From Elusimicrobiaceae bacterium (GTDB taxonomy: Bacteria > Elusimicrobiota > Elusimicrobia > Elusimicrobiales > Elusimicrobiaceae), in NCBI GenBank assembly GCA_017546175.1, contig JAFYXM010000004.1, positions 62,001-126,000 on the forward strand: 64,000 nucleotides of DNA. Direction: 5' to 3'. The position numbers and the translations under genes are program-made. Every line of letters begins with the position of its first letter. Position 1 is the first letter of the stretch. Below are positions 24,329-34,605 of the stretch, piece after piece. Under the pieces are notes generated by a model. That model saw only the letters and a list, made by a program, of their open reading frames with translations. It made no database searches and had not been told where the DNA came from.

Positions 24329-26608
24329 CTAATTACTAGCGGCTTGTTTTTCGTGAGCCGCTTTTATTTTTTCTATTTCTTCATTGGATATCGTAACGAT
24401 ATTTTTGCATTTGGGATATCCGCCGCAGCCTAAGAAATAACCGCGTTTAGAGCTGCGAAGCACCATTTTCTTGCCGCATTTATCACACACGTGGTCGGTA
24501 ACGATCGGGCCTGAGGAGGCTACTTTATTTCCGTTTTCATCTACGGAGTAAGTATTTTTGCAATTGGGATAAGCAGAGCAAGCCATAAACTTACCTCTGC
24601 GTCCTGTGCGTATAACCATGGGGGCACCGCATTTGTCACAGACTTCGTTGGTGGTCTGCGGCTGAATTTTTTCGCCTTCTTTATTTAAATTGATTTTTCC
24701 TTTGCAATCACTATCACTGCAAGTTAAATATTGTCCGAAACGGCTGGTTTTCAGCAGCATCTGTTTTCCGCAAAGGGGACATTTTTCATCCGTCTGTTTG
24801 GCAGCAGGACGGAGCATGCCTTTGTCTGCATCGTCTAATTCTTTTTTGAAGGAAGCATAAAAATCTCCCAACAAATCTACCCATTTTTGACCGCCTTCGG
24901 CCACTTCGTCCAATTTTTCCTCCACACCTGCCGTGTAGGAAAGAGCCATGATTTCTTTGAAAAATTCCTTTAAGCTTTCCGTTACTGTAATGCCTAACTC
25001 CGTAGCTACTAATTTATTGGACTTGGGTTGACGCGTAATGTATTTACGATCCAAAATATTTTTAATGGTCGGTGCATAGGTGGAAGGACGACCGATACCG
25101 TGTTTTTCAAGCGTTTTAATTAAGCTTGCTTCGTTGTAATACGGAGGGGGAGTGGTTTTGTGATCTTTGGTGGTGATTTCTTTGAGCGTCAGCACGTCTC
25201 CTTCCGTCAACTCAGGCAAAAGTGCGGTTTCTTCGTTTTCGTTCTCGTTTTCATCTTCATCTTTGTAGATGGACAAATATCCGGGGAATTTGACTGTTCT
25301 TCCGCCCGCACGTAAAATACAATCTTTCTTTTCTCCGGCGGAGATATCCACCGTGACCGTATTAAACACCGCTTCAGCCATTTGGCTGGCCACAAAACGC
25401 AGCCAAATAAGTTCATAAAGTTTATATTGGTCTGCCGTTAAAAATTGCTTGATGCTTTGCGGAGTGCGGTTGACATCCGTGGGGTGAATAGATTCATGGG
25501 CCTCTTGCGCGCCTTTTACTTTGCTTTTATATACGTTCGGCGTTTTGGGTACAAAATTTTCCCCATATTTTCCGGCAATAAATTTTTTGGTTTGCTCTTG
25601 CAATAATTTAGATACGTTAAAAGAGTCCGTTCTCATGTAAGTAATTAAACCTACGGTTTGACCGGCAATTTCAATACCTTCGTAAAGGTGTTGGGCCGTC
25701 ATCATGGTTTTTTGAGAAGGGAAGCCTAATTTGTTGTATGCGTCTTGCTGCATGGAGCTGGTAATGAAAGGCGGTTTAGGTTTTTGCTTAACCGCTTTTT
25801 TCTCAATTTTTTCTACCGTGCAGGGGCCTTGACGTAAAAGCGCATTGACGGGGGCCAATTTTTCAGGAGCATCAAAAACGGTATTTTTTACCTTGTAATC
25901 TTCTGCAAATAAATGATACGTGGTGGTTTGTTCCACATTTTTGCCTTCCCATTTTAACAGGCGCGCCCAGAATAAAGGCTGGCAGTTGGGTTTCTCAAAC
26001 TGAGCTTTCATGCTCCAGTAGGGTTTTTCGGTAAATTCGGCAATTTCTTTGGCACGTTCTGCCAGTAAACGCACGGTAACCGATTGCACGCGACCGGCAG
26101 AAAGGCCGGAGGTAATTTTGCGCGACAATAGCGGCGAAAGCTTGTAACCTACAATGCGGTCTAAAATACGGCGAGCCTGCTGGGCATTGACCAAGTTGTC
26201 ATCAATTTTACGCGCATGGGAAAAAGATTCTTTAATGGCTGCCGGGGTAATTTCATGAAAGAAAATACGGTGATATCTTTCTTTAGGCAGTTTTAAAAGT
26301 TCCACCAAATGCCACGCGATCGCTTCCCCCTCGCGGTCAGGGTCGGTGGCCAGATAAATTTCGGGTGCGTTTTTGGCAACGGCTTCTAATTCTTTAATCA
26401 AGCGTTTGGCTCTTTCTACAGGCTGATAGGTGGGTTTGAATTGATTGTCAATATCTACCCCCATATCGTGAGAGGGCAAATCTCTCACGTGGCCAAAGGA
26501 ACTGCGGACCAAAAAATCCGCACCTAAAATTTTGCTGATGGTCTTTTGTTTGGTGGGAGACTCTACGATAACGAGTTTTTTCCCTTTAAAATTATTTGTT
26601 GTTGCCAT
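24329..26608 (-). CDS. topA: DNA topoisomerase I
   Basis: This 759-residue type IA topoisomerase has an N-terminal TOPRIM domain (KLVIVESPTKQKTI and DPDREGEAIAWHL), the active-site tyrosine in LITYMRTDS (about residue 325), the PPPYNEASLIKTLE region near 490, and three C-terminal four-cysteine zinc fingers (about 610-745: CPLCGK, CDKCGA, CDKCGK). It relaxes negative supercoils. An acidic EDENENENEE insert lies at about residue 449. It begins 22 bp after dprA in the gene run. Confidence 0.97.
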   Translation of the reverse strand: MATTNNFKGKKLVIVESPTKQKTISKILGADFLVRSSFGHVRDLPSHDMGVDIDNQFKPTYQPVERAKRLIKELEAVAKNAPEIYLATDPDREGEAIAWHLVELLKLPKERYHRIFFHEITPAAIKESFSHARKIDDNLVNAQQARRILDRIVGYKLSPLLSRKITSGLSAGRVQSVTVRLLAERAKEIAEFTEKPYWSMKAQFEKPNCQPLFWARLLKWEGKNVEQTTTYHLFAEDYKVKNTVFDAPEKLAPVNALLRQGPCTVEKIEKKAVKQKPKPPFITSSMQQDAYNKLGFPSQKTMMTAQHLYEGIEIAGQTVGLITYMRTDSFNVSKLLQEQTKKFIAGKYGENFVPKTPNVYKSKVKGAQEAHESIHPTDVNRTPQSIKQFLTADQYKLYELIWLRFVASQMAEAVFNTVTVDISAGEKKDCILRAGGRTVKFPGYLSIYKDEDENENENEETALLPELTEGDVLTLKEITTKDHKTTPPPYYNEASLIKTLEKHGIGRPSTYAPTIKNILDRKYITRQPKSNKLVATELGITVTESLKEFFKEIMALSYTAGVEEKLDEVAEGGQKWVDLLGDFYASFKKELDDADKGMLRPAAKQTDEKCPLCGKQMLLKTSRFGQYLTCSDSDCKGKINLNKEGEKIQPQTTNEVCDKCGAPMVIRTGRRGKFMACSAYPNCKNTYSVDENGNKVASSGPIVTDHVCDKCGKKMVLRSSKRGYFLGCGGYPKCKNIVTISNEEIEKIKAAHEKQAASN

Positions 26609-26630
26609 ATTTAGTTCCCTACGCTAAAAA

Positions 26631-27746
26631 TTAAAATTTGCTTTTGCTATATAAGCCCGCTTTACAAGAAAGAAGACCTTTTACTTCTAATTCAAATAGA
26701 GCAGTAGCTGCCTCTTGTACCGAAAGTCCCATTTCTTCCACCACTTGGTCGGCAGAAACTTCCGAAGTGGCGATAAACTGCATAATCTTTTGTTGCAAGG
26801 GGGGCAAAGATTCATCGGTTTCTTGACTTTGCGGAGTCTCTTGCATTTGTAAATCAAAAAGCTGTGGGCTCGGTATATAGTCTATTATATCTTTTACCGT
26901 GGTGACAACACCTGCCCCGTCTTTTATCAAATTATTAGGGCCGCCGCTTTGTGGGCTATCTATCGGGCCGGGGACGGCTAATACGTCTTTTCCCATTTCT
27001 AAAGCCAGCTTAGCCGTAATGAGTGCTCCAGATTTTACTTCGCCTTCCACGACCACCACCAATTCAGACAAAGCAGCAATAATGCGGTTTCTGCGCGGGA
27101 AGTGAAAAGCATGGGGAGGCTTATTAAAAGGAAGCTCTGATACAATCGCACCGCCATGTTGTAAAATAGCGCGGGCCAATTCTCTGTTTTCGGGCGGATA
27201 GCAACGGCCTATGCCTGTACCGATGACGGCAATCGTCGGTTTTTGTAAACGTACCGCTGCGCTGTGGCATTCGCTGTCAATTCCGCGGGCCAAACCGCTG
27301 ACCACTACGGCTCCTGCTTGCGTAAGACCGGTAGAGAGCGTATTGGCTACTCGGCGGCCGTAAGCGGTAATTTTACGCGTACCCACCATACCGATATAAG
27401 CCTTGTTCGGTGGCAATTTGCCTAATACGTACAAAGCGATGGGAGCTTCTTTGATATCGCGCAGACTTTGCGGATAATCTTCGTCTTCCGGTACTAAAAT
27501 TCTTCCGCCGTATTTTTGTGTTTTTTCCAGTTCTTCTTGCGGATTGACGGCAAAGGCATCTCTTAAAAAGTGCGCGGCGGTGGAAGGGTTCATTTGTGCT
27601 TGTTGAGCTAAGGTTTGGGCATCTTGCTTTAAAATCTCTTGAGCAGAGCCGAAAATATCAATAAGGCGCTTTAACCAATCGGCCCTAAAATATAAAAAAG
27701 CATTGATGCGAATACGCGCTAAACGCTCTTGCTCGGAGATGCTCAT
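26631..27746 (-). CDS. dprA: DNA processing protein DprA
   Basis: This 371-residue protein has a SAM-like N-terminal helical region, the Rossmann-like DprA core (about 80-290, with VGTRKITAYGRRVANTLS, GLARGIDSECHSAA and FHFPRRNRIIAALS) and a C-terminal winged-helix DprA-like domain (about 310-370). DprA loads RecA on incoming single-stranded DNA in natural transformation. Next to comM and pilin-like genes it suggests competence. It overlaps comM by 4 bp. Confidence 0.95.
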   Translation of the reverse strand: MSISEQERLARIRINAFLYFRADWLKRLIDIFGSAQEILKQDAQTLAQQAQMNPSTAAHFLRDAFAVNPQEELEKTQKYGGRILVPEDEDYPQSLRDIKEAPIALYVLGKLPPNKAYIGMVGTRKITAYGRRVANTLSTGLTQAGAVVVSGLARGIDSECHSAAVRLQKPTIAVIGTGIGRCYPPENRELARAILQHGGAIVSELPFNKPPHAFHFPRRNRIIAALSELVVVVEGEVKSGALITAKLALEMGKDVLAVPGPIDSPQSGGPNNLIKDGAGVVTTVKDIIDYIPSPQLFDLQMQETPQSQETDESLPPLQQKIMQFIATSEVSADQVVEEMGLSVQEAATALFELEVKGLLSCKAGLYSKSKF

Positions 27747-29281
27747 AGATCAGGCACCCCCTTTCTGTCTAAGGGTCTGTATTGCAAGACCTCAATCAGG
27801 TGGGTGTTTTCTATATTGGCTTTACCTTCTAAATCGGCAATGGTGCGGGCCGTTTTAAGTACTTTATCTAAACTGCGCGCACTAAGGCCGAACTTACGCA
27901 TGGCTGTTTCCAAAATGCTGTCGGCTCCGGCCGGTAAAGGGCAAAACTCTTTGATCTGTTTTTGCGTCATAAAAGCATTGGCCGTAGTAGGCGTGCCTTT
28001 AAAGCGCTTTTGCTGAATTTCACGGGCAGAAATTACTCGTGCGCGAATTTGGGCGGTGGTTTCGCCTTCGCTGGGCTTGTTCCAATCTCCGTATTGGACG
28101 GGGTTTAAATTGACCGTCAGGTCAATACGGTCCAAAAGCGGCCCCGAAATTTTAGATTGATAACGGTTTATTTGCATGGGAGAACAAGTGCATGCTTTAT
28201 GCGGATTTCCCAAATTGCCGCATGGACAGGGGTTCATCGCCGCAATTAAAGTAAAGCGGGCCGGATAAGATACGGTTTCTTTGGCGCGGGAAATAGTGAC
28301 GGTGCCATTTTCAAGAGGCTGACGCAATACTTCCAGGGTAGTGCGGGAAAACTCTGCAAATTCGTCTAAAAACAAAACACCATTGTGCGCCAAAGACACT
28401 TCCCCCGGCTTTGGCGTGCTCCCTCCTCCGATAAGCGCCACATCAGAAATCGTGTGATGAGGATCTCTAAAAGGACGATGAGTTAGTTTTTTAGTTTTCC
28501 CAATCAGATTACAAACGGAATAAATTTTAGTAATTTCTAAGATTTCTTCTTCACAAAGCGGCGGTAAAATACCGGGGAAGCGCTTGGCTAACATACTTTT
28601 ACCCGTACCGGGCAGGCCAATCATGAGTACATTGTGCCCTCCTGCGGCCGCTATTTCCAAAGCTCTTTTGGCTACCGCTTGTCCTTTAACATCACAAAAA
28701 TCTAGGGAAGAGATAGATTGCTCTTCTTGTTCGGGAAGAAAAGATACTTTTACACTTTCGTCTTCCTTTTTTCCTTCCAGCCAATCAGCTAAATCACGCA
28801 ATGTGCGCGGAGTCACAAAAGGCACGGTAGAGGTTTGCGCTTCTAAAATATTAGCAGGGGGAACGATTACGGTTTTTCCTGTATTTTTGACGGAAATCAA
28901 CATGGGCAGCACCCCAGCACACGGGCGCAAGGAGCCGTCTAAAGCCAATTCTCCCAAAAAGAGCAACTGCTTGGCCTTTTCAACGGCTTTTTCCGACAAA
29001 GCTTCCGACGCGGCCAAAATACCTACGGCAATAGCCAAATCAAATTGAGTACCGCTTTTGCGCAGTTCGGCAGGGCTTAAATTGACGGTAATTCTTTTGA
29101 GAGGAAAATCAAATCCGCTGTTGCGAATGGCTGCAATGACGCGGTCTTTGCTTTCTTTTACTTCTGCATCGGGCAAACCTACCACGGAGAAAGTGGGCAT
29201 TCCTGAAGAAATGTCCACCTCTGCCGTTACTTCAAATCCGTCTATGCCTTTGAGAGCGCAGGTTTGTATGCTGGCTAACAT
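27743..29281 (-). CDS. comM: YifB/ComM family Mg-chelatase-like AAA+ ATPase
   Basis: This 512-residue protein has the N-terminal ChlI-type domain (about 20-150), the central AAA+ module with Walker A GLPGTGKSM and Walker B GVLFLDEFAEF, a zinc-like cysteine group (NPCPCGNLG, CTC), and the C-terminal Mg_chelatase_C helical domain. ComM is a hexameric helicase that promotes branch migration during natural transformation. It overlaps dprA, and both are in the competence part of this long gene run. Confidence 0.95.
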   Translation of the reverse strand: MLASIQTCALKGIDGFEVTAEVDISSGMPTFSVVGLPDAEVKESKDRVIAAIRNSGFDFPLKRITVNLSPAELRKSGTQFDLAIAVGILAASEALSEKAVEKAKQLLFLGELALDGSLRPCAGVLPMLISVKNTGKTVIVPPANILEAQTSTVPFVTPRTLRDLADWLEGKKEDESVKVSFLPEQEEQSISSLDFCDVKGQAVAKRALEIAAAGGHNVLMIGLPGTGKSMLAKRFPGILPPLCEEEILEITKIYSVCNLIGKTKKLTHRPFRDPHHTISDVALIGGGSTPKPGEVSLAHNGVLFLDEFAEFSRTTLEVLRQPLENGTVTISRAKETVSYPARFTLIAAMNPCPCGNLGNPHKACTCSPMQINRYQSKISGPLLDRIDLTVNLNPVQYGDWNKPSEGETTAQIRARVISAREIQQKRFKGTPTTANAFMTQKQIKEFCPLPAGADSILETAMRKFGLSARSLDKVLKTARTIADLEGKANIENTHLIEVLQYRPLDRKGVPDL

Positions 29282-29282
29282 A

Positions 29283-30389
29283 TTAGATAAAGTTCAACAC
29301 GATTTTTTGCGGAGAAATAGCCATCACCGTAAAATTTACATTGTAATTTCTGATGATTTTGGCGGTTAACTCTTCGCCGGAGGATACATTGGCCGCAATT
29401 TCAAAATGAGCGTCAGAATTGGTGTATTGAGTTAAATTATAATCTTCTATCTCGCGCATTTCTTTAAAAATATCCTGAATTTGTTTCAAGCGTTCAATGG
29501 TTTTTACGTTTTGCACAACCACATTAAACTTAGTGGCAGAATTGATGGCCGCATTGATGGGCTCTACCAATTGTTTGGCGGCCGCTTCACAAGCGGCGGC
29601 AATAGATTTTTGCGCCGCAATATCTTCCATAGGGTCTAAGCCGCTTACTTGGTCTGCCCCTTCGGCCACTACTTGATAGTTTTTGGTGGAGGCCACTTTG
29701 AGATTAGCGCGGGCGCGATAGGTTTTAAAAGGAGAAGAAATCCCCGGTAATGCCTGCAGGGGGGCTGTTTCTACATCTGCCATGATGATAAAACGGGCAC
29801 CGTCTTGGCGGGCTTTATCAATGATAGGGGTAGGATTGTCCAAATTGTTTTGGCTTAAATTATCGCCGTTTACCAAAGCATAAGGTTGGCTCTTTAAAGC
29901 ACGGTAAATGGCTTGTTTGCAGTCTTGTTTTAAGGATAGATCTTCTCCGACAGCTTCCCGAGAAGTAACCAAAATGGTTGTTTTTTTGGCAAAAGCATCA
30001 GACTCAGATTGTTTAATAATCTCGCCCACGTCTTTAACCAATACCATCACGCGCACGCGAGTGTACCACTGGTCTGCTTTGCGGTAAGCTTTTTGCACAT
30101 AACCTCTGCGGATAAAGCCGGCTGTTTTGGAGGTAATTTTTTCTTCCACCAGTTGGGCTTGTTCTACGGTGGAAGTGGAGGAAATAAAGATACCCGCCAC
30201 TTTTTCTACAGCTGCTTTTTGAGCGGCCAATTCCCCTTCTTTTTTCATAGAGGCAAGATTATTTTCGTCGTAAGGAACCAAAGATTCCGCTACCACATAC
30301 TCGCCCTCTCCCTTGGGACCAATATGCAATGCGCGGCAAGCCCCCAAAACAAAAGTGGACAATAAAGCAATGAGCAAAATTTTTTTCAT
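29283..30389 (-). CDS. Lipoprotein with FlgT-like N-terminal domain
   Basis: This 368-residue protein has a lipoprotein signal with lipobox LGAC. Residues about 45-125 (AAQKAAVEKVAGIFISSTST, ending VRVMVLVKD) resemble the N-terminal domain of flagellar assembly protein T. A middle alpha/beta region (130-230) is similar to the FlgT middle domain, and the remainder is unrecognised. No flagellar genes are in the window and the lineage is probably non-flagellated, so a flagellar role should not be assumed. It is likely anchored in the periplasm or outer membrane. It lies 23 bp after another small lipoprotein and immediately before comM. Confidence 0.65.
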   Translation of the reverse strand: MKKILLIALLSTFVLGACRALHIGPKGEGEYVVAESLVPYDENNLASMKKEGELAAQKAAVEKVAGIFISSTSTVEQAQLVEEKITSKTAGFIRRGYVQKAYRKADQWYTRVRVMVLVKDVGEIIKQSESDAFAKKTTILVTSREAVGEDLSLKQDCKQAIYRALKSQPYALVNGDNLSQNNLDNPTPIIDKARQDGARFIIMADVETAPLQALPGISSPFKTYRARANLKVASTKNYQVVAEGADQVSGLDPMEDIAAQKSIAAACEAAAKQLVEPINAAINSATKFNVVVQNVKTIERLKQIQDIFKEMREIEDYNLTQYTNSDAHFEIAANVSSGEELTAKIIRNYNVNFTVMAISPQKIVLNFI

Positions 30390-30412
30390 TTATTCCTCCA
30401 AGAAGCAAAGAG

Positions 30413-30829
30413 CTATTGTAATTTTTCTTTGCTTATACGCATAATAACGGTACAACCGCCGTCTTCTAAGTATTCGGTAGATACCAACTCCATGTGATTT
30501 AACACACCGCTGGCGGAGCTGTGAATGGTAGACCCTTCAGAGACGGCGTCCACAATTTGCACGTTACTTTCCAAGTTTGCTCCATAAATTACTTCGGTAG
30601 CTCTTTGGTAGGCATGTGCAATAGCTGCTTCTCTGGATAAGATTCTGCGTTGAGAATCGGTTTGGTGATTGGGATTAGCTGCACCAAAACCGCGAACCCA
30701 AAGATAGTGATCGTCTACTAACGTATCATTAAAAGCAGGAGCTATCACCCCGTCTTTGACGGCACTGTTTAAACCGCCGCAAGCCGATAAACAGAAAAGA
30801 CCCAACAACAAAAGAGCCAGTTTTTTCAT
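30413..30829 (-). CDS. Small LPP20-like lipoprotein
   Basis: This 138-residue protein has a lipoprotein signal with lipobox LSAC, then a region (about 50-138) resembling the LPP20 lipoprotein domain: a helix (REAAIAHAYQRATEVIYGA) followed by beta strands ending in CTVIMRISKEKL. Its function is unknown. Its start overlaps the stop of the large DnaA-like gene by 4 bp (ATGA), so it is translationally coupled to it, and the FlgT-like lipoprotein follows closely. Confidence 0.6.
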   Translation of the reverse strand: MKKLALLLLGLFCLSACGGLNSAVKDGVIAPAFNDTLVDDHYLWVRGFGAANPNHQTDSQRRILSREAAIAHAYQRATEVIYGANLESNVQIVDAVSEGSTIHSSASGVLNHMELVSTEYLEDGGCTVIMRISKEKLQ

Positions 30830-33800
30830 CTTAATAACTCCGATAAAATTTTAACATACGTGCTGGGGGCGTTTACTTTTTCGTAATTGATGACGCCGCA
30901 GCGAATGAGCATGATTTCTAACATATGCGTTAAAATATCATAAAAGTTTTCCCGGACGGAAGATTCACAAACATCTAATTCCGGCCCCAAAATGACCGCG
31001 CCTTTTAACTTTTTATTATCGCAAAGGTTGGCAATTTTAAAAGCGGAAGAAATAATGTTATCCGTGGAATAAGATGATCTTACCGCCAATTCCGGTCCTC
31101 CCGGAATGCCCAACTCTTTAGCACGCTGTTGCAGAGCAAACAGCAGCCAATTCATCATATTGGAATTGTTTTGCGGATAGAAGAAGCCGATTTTGCCCCA
31201 TTCACCGTTTCCGGTAACGGGCGAATTGCCTACTTCAGAAATTTCCCGAATAGCCACTTGGCTGGAGCGATCTTCTCCGGTGGTGGCTAACAATTGTTCA
31301 AATATATCTTTGGAAGAGCGTTGTTGGGGGGGGAGTTGCGGGAAAATAAGTCTTTCCAGTACCCGTACCCGACGAATAGCCCGATTGACCGTACCCAAAG
31401 ACATATTAGGTTTGCCAAAGAAGCGGTTGGCCTCTTCATCCGTGATGCTGATGTTATTGGCCAGTAACATTCTTTGGATAATTTGCGTACGGGTTTTTCC
31501 GGCGGCATCTTTTAACTCAGAGATCCAACCGGAATCTAATTTGAAATCTAACAATTCTTCCAACTTGGCCAAACTTTCCGGCGGATATTTGGAAGTAAGG
31601 ACAATTTGTTTGTGTTGAGCTCTAAAATCTTTGAGCAATTTGGATAAATGGGCACGATTTTGCTCATTGACGGCGATTAAGTGTATATCGTCAATTAAAA
31701 TGGCTTGGGCATTATTGGTAAATTCTTCAAATTTTTTAATATTGCCTTCCATTACGTAGCGTTGAATGCCGCGGGATAAACGTACACCGTTAGTGATAAA
31801 GATATTTTCTTGCCCGAATTTTTTAGATAAGGCATAACCGATGGCATGCAAGAAATGCGTTTTACCCGTACCGCTAGCTCCGTGCAACACAAGCGGATTG
31901 TAAAGTCTTCCGGGATTGTCAATAACAGAAATAGCAGTAGCATGGGCAAAGCGGTTGACCGATATCGTCATGTTTTCCAACGTATAGGTAGGAATCAAAG
32001 GTACTTCCAACGGCCAATTGTGCTTTTTGAGTTCCGAAAGAGGCAACTCAATGGAATGGTCAATGGTTCTTGTTTTTTCCAAAATAGTGTGGGCACTGGG
32101 GCGCCGTCTGCGCAAAATAGTATGATGCTTTTCCTCTTGCGGTTTTTCAATTTCCGGAACCGGTGTTTGAGCAACAGGCTCTGTAGCAACAGGCTGGACC
32201 GGTTGAGGTACGGGAGGTACAGGGGCAGCAGCCGTCGGAGCATTAGGCGCAGCAGGTGCAGCAGGTGCGGGCGGAACCGGCGGCAAAGGTGCGACAGGAG
32301 CAGCCGGAGCGACCGGTTCCTGTGCTTTGCGTTTGATGCGTAAAATTGGTTTTTTATCCCCTGTGTTTTCAGACATAATATTTTTCTCCATAATAGGTGC
32401 TGCCGGAGGCGGAATAACCCTGTCTTCCCGCTCCGTTGAGCCGGATAATTCTTTCGGCTGCGGCAAAGGTTCCTCTGCTTTGGAGATGTTTTCTTCCTCT
32501 ACGGGAACCGTGTTTTCCTCCATATTTTTAACGGGAGGAAGCGGCGCTTGCTGCGGTGCAATCTCATCAATTGCCGGTGCAGCGGGTGCCTGTTGTGCTT
32601 CTTGAGTAGGCGTTAAATTTTCCGCTGTATTTTCTTTCTTGGCAGCGGAGGCAAGTAACTGTTCAAAAGGGTCTAATACTTCTTCTTGATCTTCTTTTTG
32701 TTGTTCAAATCGACTAAAGGGTATAGATACGGCCAGGGTCGATTTCTTGGCAGAAGGCTTTGACGGTTGTGTTTGTGGAGTTGTATCCGAAGAAGAAACC
32801 GCTACTTCAGCATGCTCTACAAAGCCCATGTCTTTTTGGGTAATACGTTCTGTGATTTGTTTTACATCATCAAAATCTACAAAACAGGTTTGGTCTTTGA
32901 TTTGTTGGTCAAAAATATTAAAGCCTTCATTTTCTGTATTTTTTTCTTCTGACAAATCGTCGGCAGATAAAGTTTGTTGCTGTAAAGAAAGCTCTTCCTG
33001 TTTTTTCTGCTCTTCTTGTTTGGCTTGGGCTGTTTCTTGGTTGTTTTGCGGAGCCAATTTTTCCAAATCTAAGAACATATCGTATTTGGTTTCTGCAGAA
33101 AAAATATCTTCCAAAGATTGATCTAATAAGGTCCCTTCCATGTCTTTGTTAAGCATGTCTTTGTCGGTCAAAGGAAGGGGATCTTCTTGCGTGTCGGAGC
33201 TTTCGTTTTTCTCTTGTGCCACTTCGGCGTCAGATAAAACGGGCTCAGATTCTTTTAAAACAGGGTCAGCTTCTTTTAAAATAGGAGCAGGGGCCTCTGG
33301 GGAAAGAGTTTTGCCCAAGGTAATGGTTTTGACGTGAGGCAAATCTTCCGCAAATCCGGCAGCGTCATTTTGCGCGTTGGCATCTTCTTCTGCAGAAGGA
33401 ACATCATTTAAAGAGGAATCTTCCGTCATTTCCGGTAAAGGCCGTATTCCGTCTAATGTATTGGCCGGCGCCTCAACAGAGGCGGAAATATCTTCAACGG
33501 AATCTAAATTGATTTGTCTGTGCTGTAATTCTTCTACTTCCGGTAAAGAAATGTTAGAAGAAGATATTTCTTCAACACTGGGGGCTTGGAAAAAACTGGC
33601 AGAAGGGTCTAAAGTGAGAAAAGTGGGAAAGTCTTTATCTTCTTTAGATACATCGTCATTAAACAAGGCATTGCCAAATCCGCCGCCCGGCACAAATTCA
33701 TTTACCTTTTTTGCCTGTTCAATGCCTTCTCGCACGGCGGTACGTATTTTTTCCACGGTATCTTCGTCCAAATCGTCCGGCAACGGAAAACGATACACAT

Positions 33801-33954
33801 ACGGAGCCAAAGCCGGCTGCGGAGATTGAACGTATCCTTGCAGCTTTTTGGCAATCAAGCGTGCATCATGCTCCGTTCCATCAATCAGTAAAGAATAAGT
33901 GATGGAATTGCTTTTCGGACTGATATTGGAGATGATATCCCACTGAGTAATCAT
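30826..33954 (-). CDS. Large DnaA-like AAA+ ATPase with long disordered N-terminal region
   Basis: This 1042-residue protein has four parts. Residues 1-100 form a small folded domain I cannot name. Residues about 100-640 are low-complexity, acidic, then proline/alanine-rich ([13 protein letters not shown]). Residues about 645-870 are an AAA+ domain of DnaA type with Walker [10 protein letters not shown] (about 690), Walker B ILIDDIHL (about 753) and TSKYPPESL. Residues about 900-1042 are an unrecognised domain with [20 protein letters not shown]. The DnaA domain IV DNA-binding helix-turn-helix is absent, so it is not the replication initiator. It is coupled to deoC upstream and an LPP20-like lipoprotein downstream (4-bp overlaps). 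Membrane segments are not seen. Confidence 0.7.
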   Translation of the reverse strand: MITQWDIISNISPKSNSITYSLLIDGTEHDARLIAKKLQGYVQSPQPALAPYVYRFPLPDDLDEDTVEKIRTAVREGIEQAKKVNEFVPGGGFGNALFNDDVSKEDKDFPTFLTLDPSASFFQAPSVEEISSSNISLPEVEELQHRQINLDSVEDISASVEAPANTLDGIRPLPEMTEDSSLNDVPSAEEDANAQNDAAGFAEDLPHVKTITLGKTLSPEAPAPILKEADPVLKESEPVLSDAEVAQEKNESSDTQEDPLPLTDKDMLNKDMEGTLLDQSLEDIFSAETKYDMFLDLEKLAPQNNQETAQAKQEEQKKQEELSLQQQTLSADDLSEEKNTENEGFNIFDQQIKDQTCFVDFDDVKQITERITQKDMGFVEHAEVAVSSSDTTPQTQPSKPSAKKSTLAVSIPFSRFEQQKEDQEEVLDPFEQLLASAAKKENTAENLTPTQEAQQAPAAPAIDEIAPQQAPLPPVKNMEENTVPVEEENISKAEEPLPQPKELSGSTEREDRVIPPPAAPIMEKNIMSENTGDKKPILRIKRKAQEPVAPAAPVAPLPPVPPAPAAPAAPNAPTAAAPVPPVPQPVQPVATEPVAQTPVPEIEKPQEEKHHTILRRRRPSAHTILEKTRTIDHSIELPLSELKKHNWPLEVPLIPTYTLENMTISVNRFAHATAISVIDNPGRLYNPLVLHGASGTGKTHFLHAIGYALSKKFGQENIFITNGVRLSRGIQRYVMEGNIKKFEEFTNNAQAILIDDIHLIAVNEQNRAHLSKLLKDFRAQHKQIVLTSKYPPESLAKLEELLDFKLDSGWISELKDAAGKTRTQIIQRMLLANNISITDEEANRFFGKPNMSLGTVNRAIRRVRVLERLIFPQLPPQQRSSKDIFEQLLATTGEDRSSQVAIREISEVGNSPVTGNGEWGKIGFFYPQNNSNMMNWLLFALQQRAKELGIPGGPELAVRSSYSTDNIISSAFKIANLCDNKKLKGAVILGPELDVCESSVRENFYDILTHMLEIMLIRCGVINYEKVNAPSTYVKILSELLR

Positions 33955-34595
33955 TTTCCCTCTATGATTTTTATTCCGGCACTGGCCCCGATACGGGTAG
34001 CACCAGCAGCAACCATTTTATCAAAGTCTTCTTTGGTCCGTACTCCGCCGGAAGCTTTTACCTGCATATCGGCAGATACATTTTCTTTCATGAGTTTGAC
34101 GTCTTGCGCCGTAGCACCGCCACCGGTAAAACCGGTAGAGGTTTTGACAAAATCAGCCTTTGCTTGGGTGCAAAGTTGGCAAAGTTTTACCTTTTCTTCT
34201 TCGGTTAAGACGGAAGTTTCGATAATCACTTTTAACGTAAAATTTTCACCGGCATGGCGCACGGCCTCAATATCGGCCAAGACGGTTTGCCAGTCTGCAC
34301 TTTTTACGGCGCCGAGGTTGACAACCATATCTAACTCATCGGCGCCATTTTTCAAAGCGTCTTTGGCTTCTAATACTTTGACTTCGGTGGTGTTGGCTCC
34401 CAAAGGAAAACCAATTACGGTGCATACTTTTACATCACTGCCCTTTAATTGTTCTTTGCAGAACGGTACCCAGTACGGATTTACGCAAACGCTGAAAAAG
34501 CCATATTTACGAGCTTGCTCGCATAAGTTTTTAATTTCCGCTTGGGAGGCTTGAGGTTTGAGTAAGGTATGGTCAATGTATTTAGCCAAGTTCAT
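33951..34595 (-). CDS. deoC: Deoxyribose-phosphate aldolase
   Basis: This 214-residue TIM-barrel aldolase has [11 protein letters not shown] at the N-terminus, the Schiff-base lysine in DFVKTSTGF and KASGGVRT. It splits deoxyribose 5-phosphate into glyceraldehyde 3-phosphate and acetaldehyde. Start ATG 34595 is preceded by AAGGAGC at good spacing. The longer reading upstream lies in the tpiA end. Its product feeds TpiA, encoded 10 bp upstream, which makes functional sense. It overlaps the DnaA-like gene by 4 bp. Confidence 0.96.
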   Translation of the reverse strand: MNLAKYIDHTLLKPQASQAEIKNLCEQARKYGFFSVCVNPYWVPFCKEQLKGSDVKVCTVIGFPLGANTTEVKVLEAKDALKNGADELDMVVNLGAVKSADWQTVLADIEAVRHAGENFTLKVIIETSVLTEEEKVKLCQLCTQAKADFVKTSTGFTGGGATAQDVKLMKENVSADMQVKASGGVRTKEDFDKMVAAGATRIGASAGIKIIEGK

Positions 34596-34605
34596 AAGAT
34601 GCTCC

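Noticed and set aside
31846-32343. 165-codon arginine-rich open frame antisense to the DnaA-like gene
   Set aside because: It is the complement of the proline/alanine-rich coding region, whose composition opens the other strand; no ribosome site or known domain.
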